Part shown: positions 26,239 through 33,679 of the stretch, one piece after another | Layout of the letters: each line of letters opens with the position of its first letter | How positions within the stretch are numbered: the stretch's first letter is position 1 | Assembly: GCA_947305655.1 (NCBI GenBank) | Contig: CAMZEA010000006.1 | Coordinates: 1-33,679 of the forward strand | Direction: 5' to 3' | Source: an uncultured Candidatus Saccharibacteria bacterium | GTDB lineage: Bacteria > Patescibacteriota > Saccharimonadia > Saccharimonadales > Saccharimonadaceae | DNA: 33,679 nucleotides | Position numbers and translations under genes: made by a program | The notes under the pieces: generated by a model | What the model was told of the DNA's origin: nothing | Seen by the model: only the letters and a program-made list of their open reading frames with translations | The model's database searches: none

Positions 26239-26319
26239 CATATAAGCTCTCAACTTTTATGTGATATAAGCTGACTCGCAGTTAGCTTAAATGCCTTGAA
26301 CAGAAAAGCATTAGGACAA

Positions 26320-26754
26320 TTATATATCAAGATCGTCCAAGTCCGCAAGCTCTTGGCGGGTCTTTTTTGCCAATTCGCTGCCTTCTTCGACCGGAGCGTC
26401 GTCGACATCTTCGGCTTCGTCAATCTCTGCTGGAGCTTCGGCTGGCGCCTCTGCTGGAGCAGCCTCTTCGGCCTTGCCTACATCTTCTTTTGGCGCGCCT
26501 TCGTAGCCATCATTGTTGACAATCTTCAAATTATAGCGGGCATCGTTCTTCGTACCGAGAGCGCGGAGAAGAGTGCGAATGCTTTGTGCGGTCGCGCCGC
26601 GGCGGCCAATGATGCGGCCAATATCTTCTGGGTCTACTTCAAGGCTGAGCAAAACGCCTTTTTCGTCGATGATGCGGTCAATCTGGACTTTGTCTGGATT
26701 GTTTACGAGAGTTTTTACGATATATTCTACAAACTGTTGGTCAATAGTAGACAT
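26320..26754 (-). CDS. khpA: KH-domain RNA-binding protein KhpA with Ala/Glu/Pro-rich C-terminal extension
   Basis: DQQFVEYIVKTLVNNPDKVQI, DIGRIIGRRGATAQSIRTLL (GxxG motif); tail PAEAPAEAPAEIDEAED. Confidence 0.88.
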   Translation of the reverse strand: MSTIDQQFVEYIVKTLVNNPDKVQIDRIIDEKGVLLSLEVDPEDIGRIIGRRGATAQSIRTLLRALGTKNDARYNLKIVNNDGYEGAPKEDVGKAEEAAPAEAPAEAPAEIDEAEDVDDAPVEEGSELAKKTRQELADLDDLDI

Positions 26755-26819
26755 GGTTTCTCCATTTGTTAAGTTATATTTCTAGTATATACGCTTTTGT
26801 CTAATTTTTGCGAAAAATA

Positions 26820-27809
26820 TTACGCGACGTCGTTTTCGTTACGTAGGCCATTAATGGCGTCGGTAGCGTTCTGGAGGGTCGTTTCAGCAATCGCATAAAG
26901 AGCCTCTTTGGTGTAAAAGCCTTGGTGTGATGTCATCACTACGTTTGGATAGTCGAGCAATCGCGAAGTAGCCGGGTTCGGCAAGATAGAGTTGGAATGG
27001 TCGTAATAAATATCATCAGCTTCTTCTTCGTATACGTCGAGGCCAACACCGTGGAACTTGCCCATCTTTATGCCCTTTATGAGATCCGTCGTATTAATAA
27101 GAGCGCCGCGAGATGTATTTACGAGAATGACGCCGTCGCGCATCTTTTTAATCGCCTCAATATCAATCATATGACGCGTTTCTTCCGTCAATGGACAATG
27201 TAGCGATATTAAATCGCTCCGCTTATATAGCTCATCTAGACTGACATATTCGACTAGCTTTTCGAGAAGCGGATTCTTGTGGGTATCGTAAGCAATTATG
27301 CGCATCCCGAAGCCCATACAAATACAGCACATCGCCGTACCGATTTTGCCGGTACCGATAATGCCTGCCGTTTTTCGGGATAAATTCACGCCGCAAAGAC
27401 CGTCGATGTTGAAGTTATTGTCGCGGACGCGATTATAGGACTTGCATAGGCGACGATTCGCGGCGAGCGCTAGCCCCATCGCTAGTTCCGCCACCGCTTC
27501 CGGTGAATAATGGGGGACGATTTTTATAGTAATACCAAGCTCTTTTGCTTTTTTCGTATCAACATTGTCATAGCCGGCACAGCGCATTAGAACAATCTTC
27601 ACGCCGAGTTTCGCCAGAGCGCTGAGAGTTTTCGCGCCAACATTAGCACTAACAAATGCGCACACCGCATCATAGCCTTCAGCCATCTTCGCCGACCGCG
27701 GCTCCAGCTCGCTATTCGTATAATCAATCTCTATATCGGGATATTGGTCAGAAATAGCGTCGAACGAATCCCGATCGAATGATTTTGCGGCATAAAATAA
27801 AACCCTCAT
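26820..27809 (-). CDS. D-2-hydroxyacid dehydrogenase (D-lactate dehydrogenase-like)
   Basis: AGIIGTGKIGTAMC NAD-binding, HCPLTEETRHMID, NTSRGALINT, NVVMTSHQGFYTKEAL; start placed at MRVLFYAAK. Confidence 0.92.
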   Translation of the reverse strand: MRVLFYAAKSFDRDSFDAISDQYPDIEIDYTNSELEPRSAKMAEGYDAVCAFVSANVGAKTLSALAKLGVKIVLMRCAGYDNVDTKKAKELGITIKIVPHYSPEAVAELAMGLALAANRRLCKSYNRVRDNNFNIDGLCGVNLSRKTAGIIGTGKIGTAMCCICMGFGMRIIAYDTHKNPLLEKLVEYVSLDELYKRSDLISLHCPLTEETRHMIDIEAIKKMRDGVILVNTSRGALINTTDLIKGIKMGKFHGVGLDVYEEEADDIYYDHSNSILPNPATSRLLDYPNVVMTSHQGFYTKEALYAIAETTLQNATDAINGLRNENDVA

Positions 27810-27828
27810 GCTTATATTATATACCACA

Positions 27829-27859
27829 AAAATATCTCCCCCGAACGGGAGAGATATTA
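27829..27859 (-). terminator. rpsP terminator
   Basis: Minus strand AATATCTCTCCCG-TT-CGGGGGAGATATTTTTG. Confidence 0.8.
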
Positions 27860-27873
27860 GAATAGTTAGACTA

Positions 27874-28275
27874 TTAAGCCTCTGCTGGAGCTTCAGCAGC
27901 TTCTGGAGCGGCTTCGGCTGGTGCCTCAGCTGGTGCTTCTTCTACTGCTGGAGCCTCTTCCTTTGGCTGGTTTTTGCGAAGTTTATCTGCGTGTTTTGCA
28001 GCAGCCTTCTTTTCAAGTGGCATCTTGACCCATTTTGGCATCTTGATACCTTCCTTAACGAGAATGCGGATAACGCGGCCAGATGGCTGCGCGCCGTTGT
28101 TAAGGTATTTTTCGACCTCAGCCTTATCTAATTCAGTGGCTTTGGTATGTGGGTTGTAGCTGCCGACCTGAGCGACGATACGACCCGAAAGAGGGTGACG
28201 TTGCGCTTCTTGGACGACTATCCGATAAAGCGGTAAAGCTTTACGGCCATTACGCTGTAAGCGAATCGCAAGCAT
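27874..28275 (-). CDS. rpsP: 30S ribosomal protein bS16 with Ala/Glu/Pro-rich C-terminal extension
   Basis: MLAIRLQRNGRKALPLYRIVVQEAQRHPLSGRIVAQVGSYNP. Confidence 0.97.
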   Translation of the reverse strand: MLAIRLQRNGRKALPLYRIVVQEAQRHPLSGRIVAQVGSYNPHTKATELDKAEVEKYLNNGAQPSGRVIRILVKEGIKMPKWVKMPLEKKAAAKHADKLRKNQPKEEAPAVEEAPAEAPAEAAPEAAEAPAEA

Positions 28276-28318
28276 AATTCTCCTTTAAAATTTTAATACT
28301 TCGACTATTATATCTTAT

Positions 28319-29044
28319 TTAGGCTTTTTTATCAAGACCTGCTTTTTTGAACTCGCGAATCGCTTCGCCGGCCGCCTTAACCTGAGCCTCTTGTTTGCTA
28401 TGGCCAAGGCCAGTAGCTTTCAAGTGATCGTTCACATAAACACCAACTGTAAAAGTCTTGTCGTGGTCCGGGCCCTCTTCCTTCATGATGCGATAAGTCG
28501 GAGTTGAGCCATCGAGGCGTTGGACGAGTTCCTGAAGGTACGACTTAGAATCACGCCATGATTCAGTCTCGAGGATATCATCAATCTTGCCGAGCGTGTG
28601 CTCTTTAATAAACTTCTCGGCTGCCCCGTAGCCCTGATCAAGGTAAATTGCGCCGATTAGCGCTTCGTAGCAGTCCGCAAGAATAGAGTGGTGCGCACGG
28701 GCCGAACCCATCTTTTCGCCTTTGCTCATACGAACAAGGGGCTCGTAGCCAAGCTCAGCAGCGGAATTTGCGTTCGCGTCAGTATTCACGAGCGCTGCGC
28801 GCCAGCTTGTCATGATACCTTCTGGCTGGTCGTAATTCTTAAATAGATAGTCTGAGGTAATTAGCTCGAGCACAGCATCGCCGAGAAACTCGAGGCGTTC
28901 ATTGTGGTCAAAAACCGTAGTCTTATGCTCATTCAAATACGAACGATGCGTAAATGCCGTAATAAGCAAATCGATATTTTTGAACTCGAAGCCTAGCTTT
29001 TCTTTTGCAAATTTTTTATACCCATCAAGCTGCGCTTTATCCAT
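28319..29044 (-). CDS. rnc: Ribonuclease III
   Basis: HNERLEFLGDAVLELI signature, DCYEALIGAIYLDQG, C-terminal dsRBD. Confidence 0.97.
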   Translation of the reverse strand: MDKAQLDGYKKFAKEKLGFEFKNIDLLITAFTHRSYLNEHKTTVFDHNERLEFLGDAVLELITSDYLFKNYDQPEGIMTSWRAALVNTDANANSAAELGYEPLVRMSKGEKMGSARAHHSILADCYEALIGAIYLDQGYGAAEKFIKEHTLGKIDDILETESWRDSKSYLQELVQRLDGSTPTYRIMKEEGPDHDKTFTVGVYVNDHLKATGLGHSKQEAQVKAAGEAIREFKKAGLDKKA

Positions 29045-29689
29045 TTATAGTTCCCCACTGCGAATTTTCTTCTTCGCGATTAACATTAATTTTTCAATGT
29101 CTGCGTATTCAATTGCGTCGAGCGCCTCGGCAAAGCTGAACCAACGGATACCGTTCATCCACTTTTCCTTGGTTGGGCGCTCGTTCTTGTCGACAGACTG
29201 GACGAGATAAACCTGCGTCGTCATAAGGACGAGCTTCTCGAGGCGGCGATATTTAAAATGAATCTTGCCGAGCCACGCTAGTACTTCGACATTCTTTAGG
29301 CCGGACTCTTCGCCGATTTCGCGAATCGCAGTTTGCTTTGCGGTTTCGCCCGGCTCGACGTGGCCTTTTGGAATAGTCCAGCGGTTTTTGCTATCTTGGA
29401 TCAACAAAATCTCGATATCGCGCTCGTCTGGCGTCATGCGGAAGACGATGCCACCTGCAGTCGGTTCGCGCACAATTTCCTTGATTTCAGGTTTTTTGCG
29501 CAAAACAACCTGGCGGAGCTTCTCGAGCTTCGGTTCTTTGTAATTCTGAGTCGGCAACGCTTCCGGGATCTTGTAACCGTTGCGATGCTTTGGAGCGCGC
29601 GGGCCGTTACGCCTACTCGCTCGGTTGTTCGTCTTTTTCGGCTGGGGCCTCTTCTGGCTCCTTGGCCTCTGACTTTTCTTGTTTTGCAT
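29045..29689 (-). CDS. NUDIX hydrolase with basic N-terminal extension
   Basis: NUDIX box [22 protein letters not shown]; start placed at [14 protein letters not shown], overlapping nusB by 77 nt. Confidence 0.88.
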   Translation of the reverse strand: MQNKKSQRPRSQKRPQPKKTNNRASRRNGPRAPKHRNGYKIPEALPTQNYKEPKLEKLRQVVLRKKPEIKEIVREPTAGGIVFRMTPDERDIEILLIQDSKNRWTIPKGHVEPGETAKQTAIREIGEESGLKNVEVLAWLGKIHFKYRRLEKLVLMTTQVYLVQSVDKNERPTKEKWMNGIRWFSFAEALDAIEYADIEKLMLIAKKKIRSGEL

Positions 29690-30134
29690 TATCTGGTTCT
29701 TCCTCTCCACCGATGTTGCGGTAAGCAGTTCCCAGTACGCCATTGATAAACTTGGATGAATTTTCTGACCCAAAGGCCTTCGCGAGTTCAACTGCCTCGT
29801 TGATAGCAACCTTTGGCGGCACCGTGTCTTTGCGGCGCGTTAGCTCAAATAAACCGATACGAAGGACGTTGCGGTCGATCGAAGAAATACTAGAAATTGG
29901 CCATTCTGGCGCGAGTGGCTGGAGCTCCTTGTCGAGCTCTTCCATCTCATCAAAAACACCATGTGCCAAGTCGTGTACAAAATCCACGTCCCCTAGTGCT
30001 TTGGCGTAGGGTTCAATATTTTTTGCGACGATACTATCGATGTCGGCTGAGGTGTCGCCCGCCTTATTACGGAATTCATACTCATATAGACTCTGAAGCG
30101 AGATGATTCTGCCGAGATGTCGATTGCTTGCCAC
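29613..30134 (-). CDS. nusB: Transcription antitermination factor NusB with acidic tail
   Basis: [45 protein letters not shown] start with GGGAGG SD. Confidence 0.93.
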   Translation of the reverse strand: MASNRHLGRIISLQSLYEYEFRNKAGDTSADIDSIVAKNIEPYAKALGDVDFVHDLAHGVFDEMEELDKELQPLAPEWPISSISSIDRNVLRIGLFELTRRKDTVPPKVAINEAVELAKAFGSENSSKFINGVLGTAYRNIGGEEEPDNAKQEKSEAKEPEEAPAEKDEQPSE

Positions 30135-30152
30135 GTTAATTTGCCTCCCTAA

Positions 30153-30344
30153 TTATTTTTCTTTTTTGTCGGACTTTTTGCAGTTTTTCTTGCAAGTGGA
30201 GACCTTAAGATTTGGGGTCTTCTTTGCGGTTTCGAACGCCTTTACTGGCGAATGCTTGTTAACACTACGAGCGAGTTTGAGACGCAAATGACTGCGGCGA
30301 AGGCCGGTTTTGCGAGGGCTGCTCTGCTTTTTTGGTTCAGGCAT
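30153..30344 (-). CDS. rpmF: Ribosomal protein bL32-like
   Basis: MPEPKKQSSPRKTGLRRSHLRLKLA resembles bL32 N-terminus (AVPKxKxSxSRRxxRRSH); SD AAGGAG. Confidence 0.75.
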   Translation of the reverse strand: MPEPKKQSSPRKTGLRRSHLRLKLARSVNKHSPVKAFETAKKTPNLKVSTCKKNCKKSDKKEK

Positions 30345-30450
30345 GTAAAAATGCTCCTTCTTTAATAATAGATACTTTGCTCTATATATTACTATATTTT
30401 TAGCGCTTTTACAAGACATCTCGCAGTCCATGTCATGTAAATGCTTGTGC

Positions 30451-30462
30451 TATAATGATTGT
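30451..30462 (+). promoter_or_regulatory. Extended -10 promoter six nt before the sortase start codon
   Basis: TGC-TATAAT-GATTGT-ATG. Confidence 0.65.
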
Positions 30463-31308
30463 ATGAAAATTCGGAAGGCGAAATCACGCGTACGCACCGT
30501 CATTAGCTGTGCGATCGCACTCGTTTGTGCTGCTGGCGTAGTATATTCTGGTATCCGAATTATTGCTTGGAAAATCGATTCTGACAAGACTATCGCACAA
30601 ACCGACGAGATTAATCAGGCAGCCAGCGTCGACGAAGTCGAAGACGAAGAAAATGTTGAGATTATCGCCGAAGAAGAACCAAAAGAACCGAATACGCCAT
30701 ATTGGAACTATATAAAAATGAAGCTCATAGACGTTGATTTTACGGAGCTTCGCAAGATCAATAGCGATGTTGGCGGCTGGGTTCAGGTTAAGGGGACCAA
30801 CATTAATTACCCATTCGCAAAGGCGTCTAATAACGATTTTTATCTAACTCATTCTTTTAATAAATCCTACAACTCGGCTGGCTGGGTTTTCTCCGATTAC
30901 CGCAACCACGTCGACGGGACAGACCGCAACCTCATTCTTTACGCACACGGGCGTTATGATGGCACGCTATTTGGCACGCTTCGCAATATTCTCACCAGCG
31001 GCTGGCTAAACGATCAAAATAATTTCGTCGTACGCACGTCAAACGATTACGAGAATGCCTTGTGGCAAGTATTCTCGGCCTATAAAATCGAGGTGACGAA
31101 CGACTATATTCAGACTTTATTCTCTTCTGACGCCGAATTCGAAAAGTTTGCAAAAATGCTTACAGACCGTAGCGCACACAACTTCCATACTACTGTGAGC
31201 GCGACCGACCAAATCCTAACCTTATCGACATGCTACAACAAAACTGAGCGCGTCGTCCTTCATGCGAAGTTAATCAAACGACTCAAAAAAGACGAATCCT
31301 TGTTATAA
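30463..31308 (+). CDS. Class B-like sortase
   Basis: N-terminal TM anchor, FYLTHSFNKSYNSAGWVFSDYRN, LILYAHGRYDGTLFGTL (His), TLSTC (Cys), TERVVLHAKLIKR (Arg). Confidence 0.88.
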   Translation: MKIRKAKSRVRTVISCAIALVCAAGVVYSGIRIIAWKIDSDKTIAQTDEINQAASVDEVEDEENVEIIAEEEPKEPNTPYWNYIKMKLIDVDFTELRKINSDVGGWVQVKGTNINYPFAKASNNDFYLTHSFNKSYNSAGWVFSDYRNHVDGTDRNLILYAHGRYDGTLFGTLRNILTSGWLNDQNNFVVRTSNDYENALWQVFSAYKIEVTNDYIQTLFSSDAEFEKFAKMLTDRSAHNFHTTVSATDQILTLSTCYNKTERVVLHAKLIKRLKKDESLL

Positions 31309-31311
31309 CAG

Positions 31312-31342
31312 CAAAAAGCCGCCTTCTATTGGCGGCTTTTTG
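31312..31342. terminator. Bidirectional terminator between convergent sortase gene and leuS
   Basis: CAAAAAGCCGCC-TTCTATT-GGCGGCTTTTTG. Confidence 0.9.
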
Positions 31343-33679
31343 TTATTTGACTACGATATTGACGAGTTTGCCCTGCGGGACGACGATCGTCTTAATGATT
31401 TCCTTGTCGGCAATCATACTGGCGATCTTCGCGTCATTCTTAGCATATTCTTCGAGCTTTGCCTTATCGGCGGCGTCTTCGGCCGGGATCTGAATGCGAG
31501 CGCGGAGCTTGCCGTTAACCTGAACAATCATCTCAACGCTTTCCTCGACAAGGAGCGCGTTATCCCACTTCGGCCAGACGTCATCGGCGCCAAGCTTCTC
31601 GAGCATTTCGCAAGCAAGATGCGGAGCGAATGGCTTCAAGAGCTTCGCGAGTGCGACGACATCATCTTTGCTTGCGCCAGATTTGTAGAGCTCATTCACG
31701 AATTCCATCATTGCAGCGACAGCCGTGTTGAAGTAGTTGCGGCAAATATCTTCCGTAACTTTCTTGATGGTCTTATGACGAAGCGCGATGGTCTTCGATT
31801 CGTCGAGTAATTCTTTATCAAATGCAAGCGTCCAGCAACGGTTGAGGAAGCGATAAACGCCGCCAATCGCCTCAGTGCTCCAAGCAGCATCCTGGTCATA
31901 TGGGCCAATGAAGAGCTCGTAAGTGCGGAGCGTATCGGCGCCGTAGCCGGAATTAATGACATCGAGCGGATCGATCACGTTCCCCTTGGACTTAGACATC
32001 TTCTTGCCGTCCGGCGCGTTAATGTAACCGTTGTAAAGCAACTTCTTGACTGGTTCGCGGAAGTCGAGATAGCCCTCGTCGGCGAAGAACTTGCACCAGA
32101 AGCGAACATAGAGCAAGTGAGCAACGGCGTGGTCGCCACCACAATAAACATCGGTTGGCGCCCAGTAGTTAACCTTTTCTTTGCTCCAAGCCTCTTTGGC
32201 ATTGTGCGGATCGGTATAGCGCCAGAGGTACCAGCTCGAGCAGGCGTAGCCATCGAGCGTATCGGTCTCACGCGTCATTTCCTCGCCATCAATCGTGACC
32301 TTTAGGAATTCGTCGCACTTTGCGAGCGCGCTGCGACCAGAGGAATCCGGCTTATAGTCGTCAATCTTAGGAAGCATGACCGGAAGTTGGTCTTCTGGAA
32401 TTGCGTGCGGATTACCGTTCTTGTCGTAAGCGATTGGGATTGGGCAACCCCAGTAGCGCTGGCGAGAAATCAGCCAGTCGCGCATGCGGTAGGTAACCTT
32501 CTTTTCGCCAATGCCCTGCTTTTCGAGCCAGTCGATGATGCCATCACGAGCCTCAGCGGTTTCGATGCCGTTGAAGGCGCCGGAATTCACAATCGTACCC
32601 TCGCCGTGGTAGCACTTCGAATCGTCGTCAATGTCTTCTGGCTTTTCGATAACCTTCACGATTGGGAGGTCAAACTTCTCGGCAAAGTCATAGTCGCGCT
32701 CATCATGAGCTGGAACGGCCATGATAGCGCCGGTGCCGTAGCCACTCAGAACATAGTCGGCAACCCAAATTGGGATTTCTTTGCCAGTAGCTGGGTTAAT
32801 TGCATAACTGCCAGTAAAGACGCCTGTCTTTTCTTTGTTTTCCTGACGTTCGATTTCGGATTTCTTAATTGCATCCTTGCAATACTGAGTCATTTTCTTG
32901 CGGGCATCTTCGCTCGTAATCTTCGTAATGAGTGGATGCTCTGGAGCGAGCACGAGGAAGGTTGCGCCAAAGAGAGTGTCTGGGCGAGTCGTGAAGACGC
33001 GAACAGTTTCTTTATGATCCTTGATTTCGAAATCAATCTCGGCGCCTTCGCTGCGACCGATCCAGTTCTTCTGCATGGTCTTGATCTTGTCTGGCCAATC
33101 GAGCGAATCAATTTCGTCGAGCAATTCATCGGCATAGGCAGTGATCTTGAAGAACCACTGCTTCATCTTTTTCTTTTCGACCTCGTGACCACAGCGCCAG
33201 CAGCAGCCATTCTCGACCTGCTCATTCGCGAGCACGGTCTGATCTACTGGACACCACCACTGATAGCTTTCCGCCTGATAAGCGAGCCCCTTCTTGAAGA
33301 GCTGAAGGAAGCACCACTGAGTCCATTTATAATATGTTGGGTCCGAAGTATTAATTTCGCGATCCCAGTCAATCGCGTAGCCGAGGCGCTTGGCCTGCTT
33401 GCGGAAGTTGTCAATGTTGGTCTTGGTCACTTCCTGCGGAGCGATGCCGGTCTTGATGGCGTAGTTCTCGGCTGGAAGGCCGAAAGTATCATAACCGAAC
33501 GGACGAAGAACATTCATCTCCTGCTGCGCATAGAAGCGAGCGAGACAGTCAACGATGCTGAAGTTGCGGACATGGCCGACATGGAGGCCGGCGCCAGATG
33601 GGTACGGGAACATTTCGGCGAGGAACATCTTCGGCCGATTATCGTTGTCTTTGGCGGCAAAAGGCTTCTCTTCTTCCCA
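31343..33679 (-). CDS. leuS: Leucyl-tRNA synthetase, partial (N-terminus beyond the window)
   Basis: MFPYPSGAGLHVGH, KMSKSKGNVIDP, editing-domain TTRPDTLFGATFLVLAPEH; frame open to the window edge. Confidence 0.97.
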   Translation of the reverse strand, partial: WEEEKPFAAKDNDNRPKMFLAEMFPYPSGAGLHVGHVRNFSIVDCLARFYAQQEMNVLRPFGYDTFGLPAENYAIKTGIAPQEVTKTNIDNFRKQAKRLGYAIDWDREINTSDPTYYKWTQWCFLQLFKKGLAYQAESYQWWCPVDQTVLANEQVENGCCWRCGHEVEKKKMKQWFFKITAYADELLDEIDSLDWPDKIKTMQKNWIGRSEGAEIDFEIKDHKETVRVFTTRPDTLFGATFLVLAPEHPLITKITSEDARKKMTQYCKDAIKKSEIERQENKEKTGVFTGSYAINPATGKEIPIWVADYVLSGYGTGAIMAVPAHDERDYDFAEKFDLPIVKVIEKPEDIDDDSKCYHGEGTIVNSGAFNGIETAEARDGIIDWLEKQGIGEKKVTYRMRDWLISRQRYWGCPIPIAYDKNGNPHAIPEDQLPVMLPKIDDYKPDSSGRSALAKCDEFLKVTIDGEEMTRETDTLDGYACSSWYLWRYTDPHNAKEAWSKEKVNYWAPTDVYCGGDHAVAHLLYVRFWCKFFADEGYLDFREPVKKLLYNGYINAPDGKKMSKSKGNVIDPLDVINSGYGADTLRTYELFIGPYDQDAAWSTEAIGGVYRFLNRCWTLAFDKELLDESKTIALRHKTIKKVTEDICRNYFNTAVAAMMEFVNELYKSGASKDDVVALAKLLKPFAPHLACEMLEKLGADDVWPKWDNALLVEESVEMIVQVNGKLRARIQIPAEDAADKAKLEEYAKNDAKIASMIADKEIIKTIVVPQGKLVNIVVK

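Noticed and set aside
26240-26272. Direct repeat ATATAAGCT x2 and a weak hairpin AGCTGAC-TCGCA-GTTAGCT between two genes
   Set aside because: Short AT-rich repeats in only two copies; could be chance.
1-33679. Alternative genetic code (UGA as Gly, as in Gracilibacteria/SR1)
   Set aside because: All conserved genes read through without in-frame TGA under the standard bacterial code.
1-33679. CRISPR arrays, IS elements, prophage or toxin-antitoxin pairs
   Set aside because: Looked for regularly spaced repeats, transposase/integrase motifs and small paired ORFs; none supported.

Overview
The window looks like a stretch of Candidatus Saccharibacteria (TM7/CPR)-type chromosome. The lineage is inferred from protein character only. 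Most genes are on the minus strand, with compact housekeeping operons: rpoB-rpoC, hrcA-grpE-trmD, lepA, recG, rsmD, uppP, khpA, rpsP, rnc, nusB, a bL32-like gene and partial leuS. Between them lie lineage-type surface and membrane proteins: an InlB-repeat protein, a DUF285/BspA-like protein, a class B-like sortase, a thioredoxin-fold protein and several multi-pass membrane proteins. I saw no CRISPR array, transposon or prophage. The observations most worth follow-up are: (1) RpoC appears to lack the cysteines of both conserved zinc-binding sites and has a diverged trigger loop (LDTKHSSG in place of MRTFHxGG); (2) a recurrent TGn-TANNNT-N6-ATG/GTG architecture implies leaderless transcription of many genes, including a near-palindromic bidirectional case at 10221-10240 that also starts a 9-codon mini-ORF; (3) an unassigned ~365-nt promoter-to-terminator transcript beside a tRNA; (4) the rpoB leader carries two tandem hairpins with different stems but near-identical CCGGC[A/C]A loops; (5) trmD sits in a CIRCE-headed hrcA-grpE operon without dnaK/dnaJ; (6) the acidic NusB tail and basic NUDIX N-terminus are encoded in overlapping frames. 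All identifications are by eye; no database or folding program was run.
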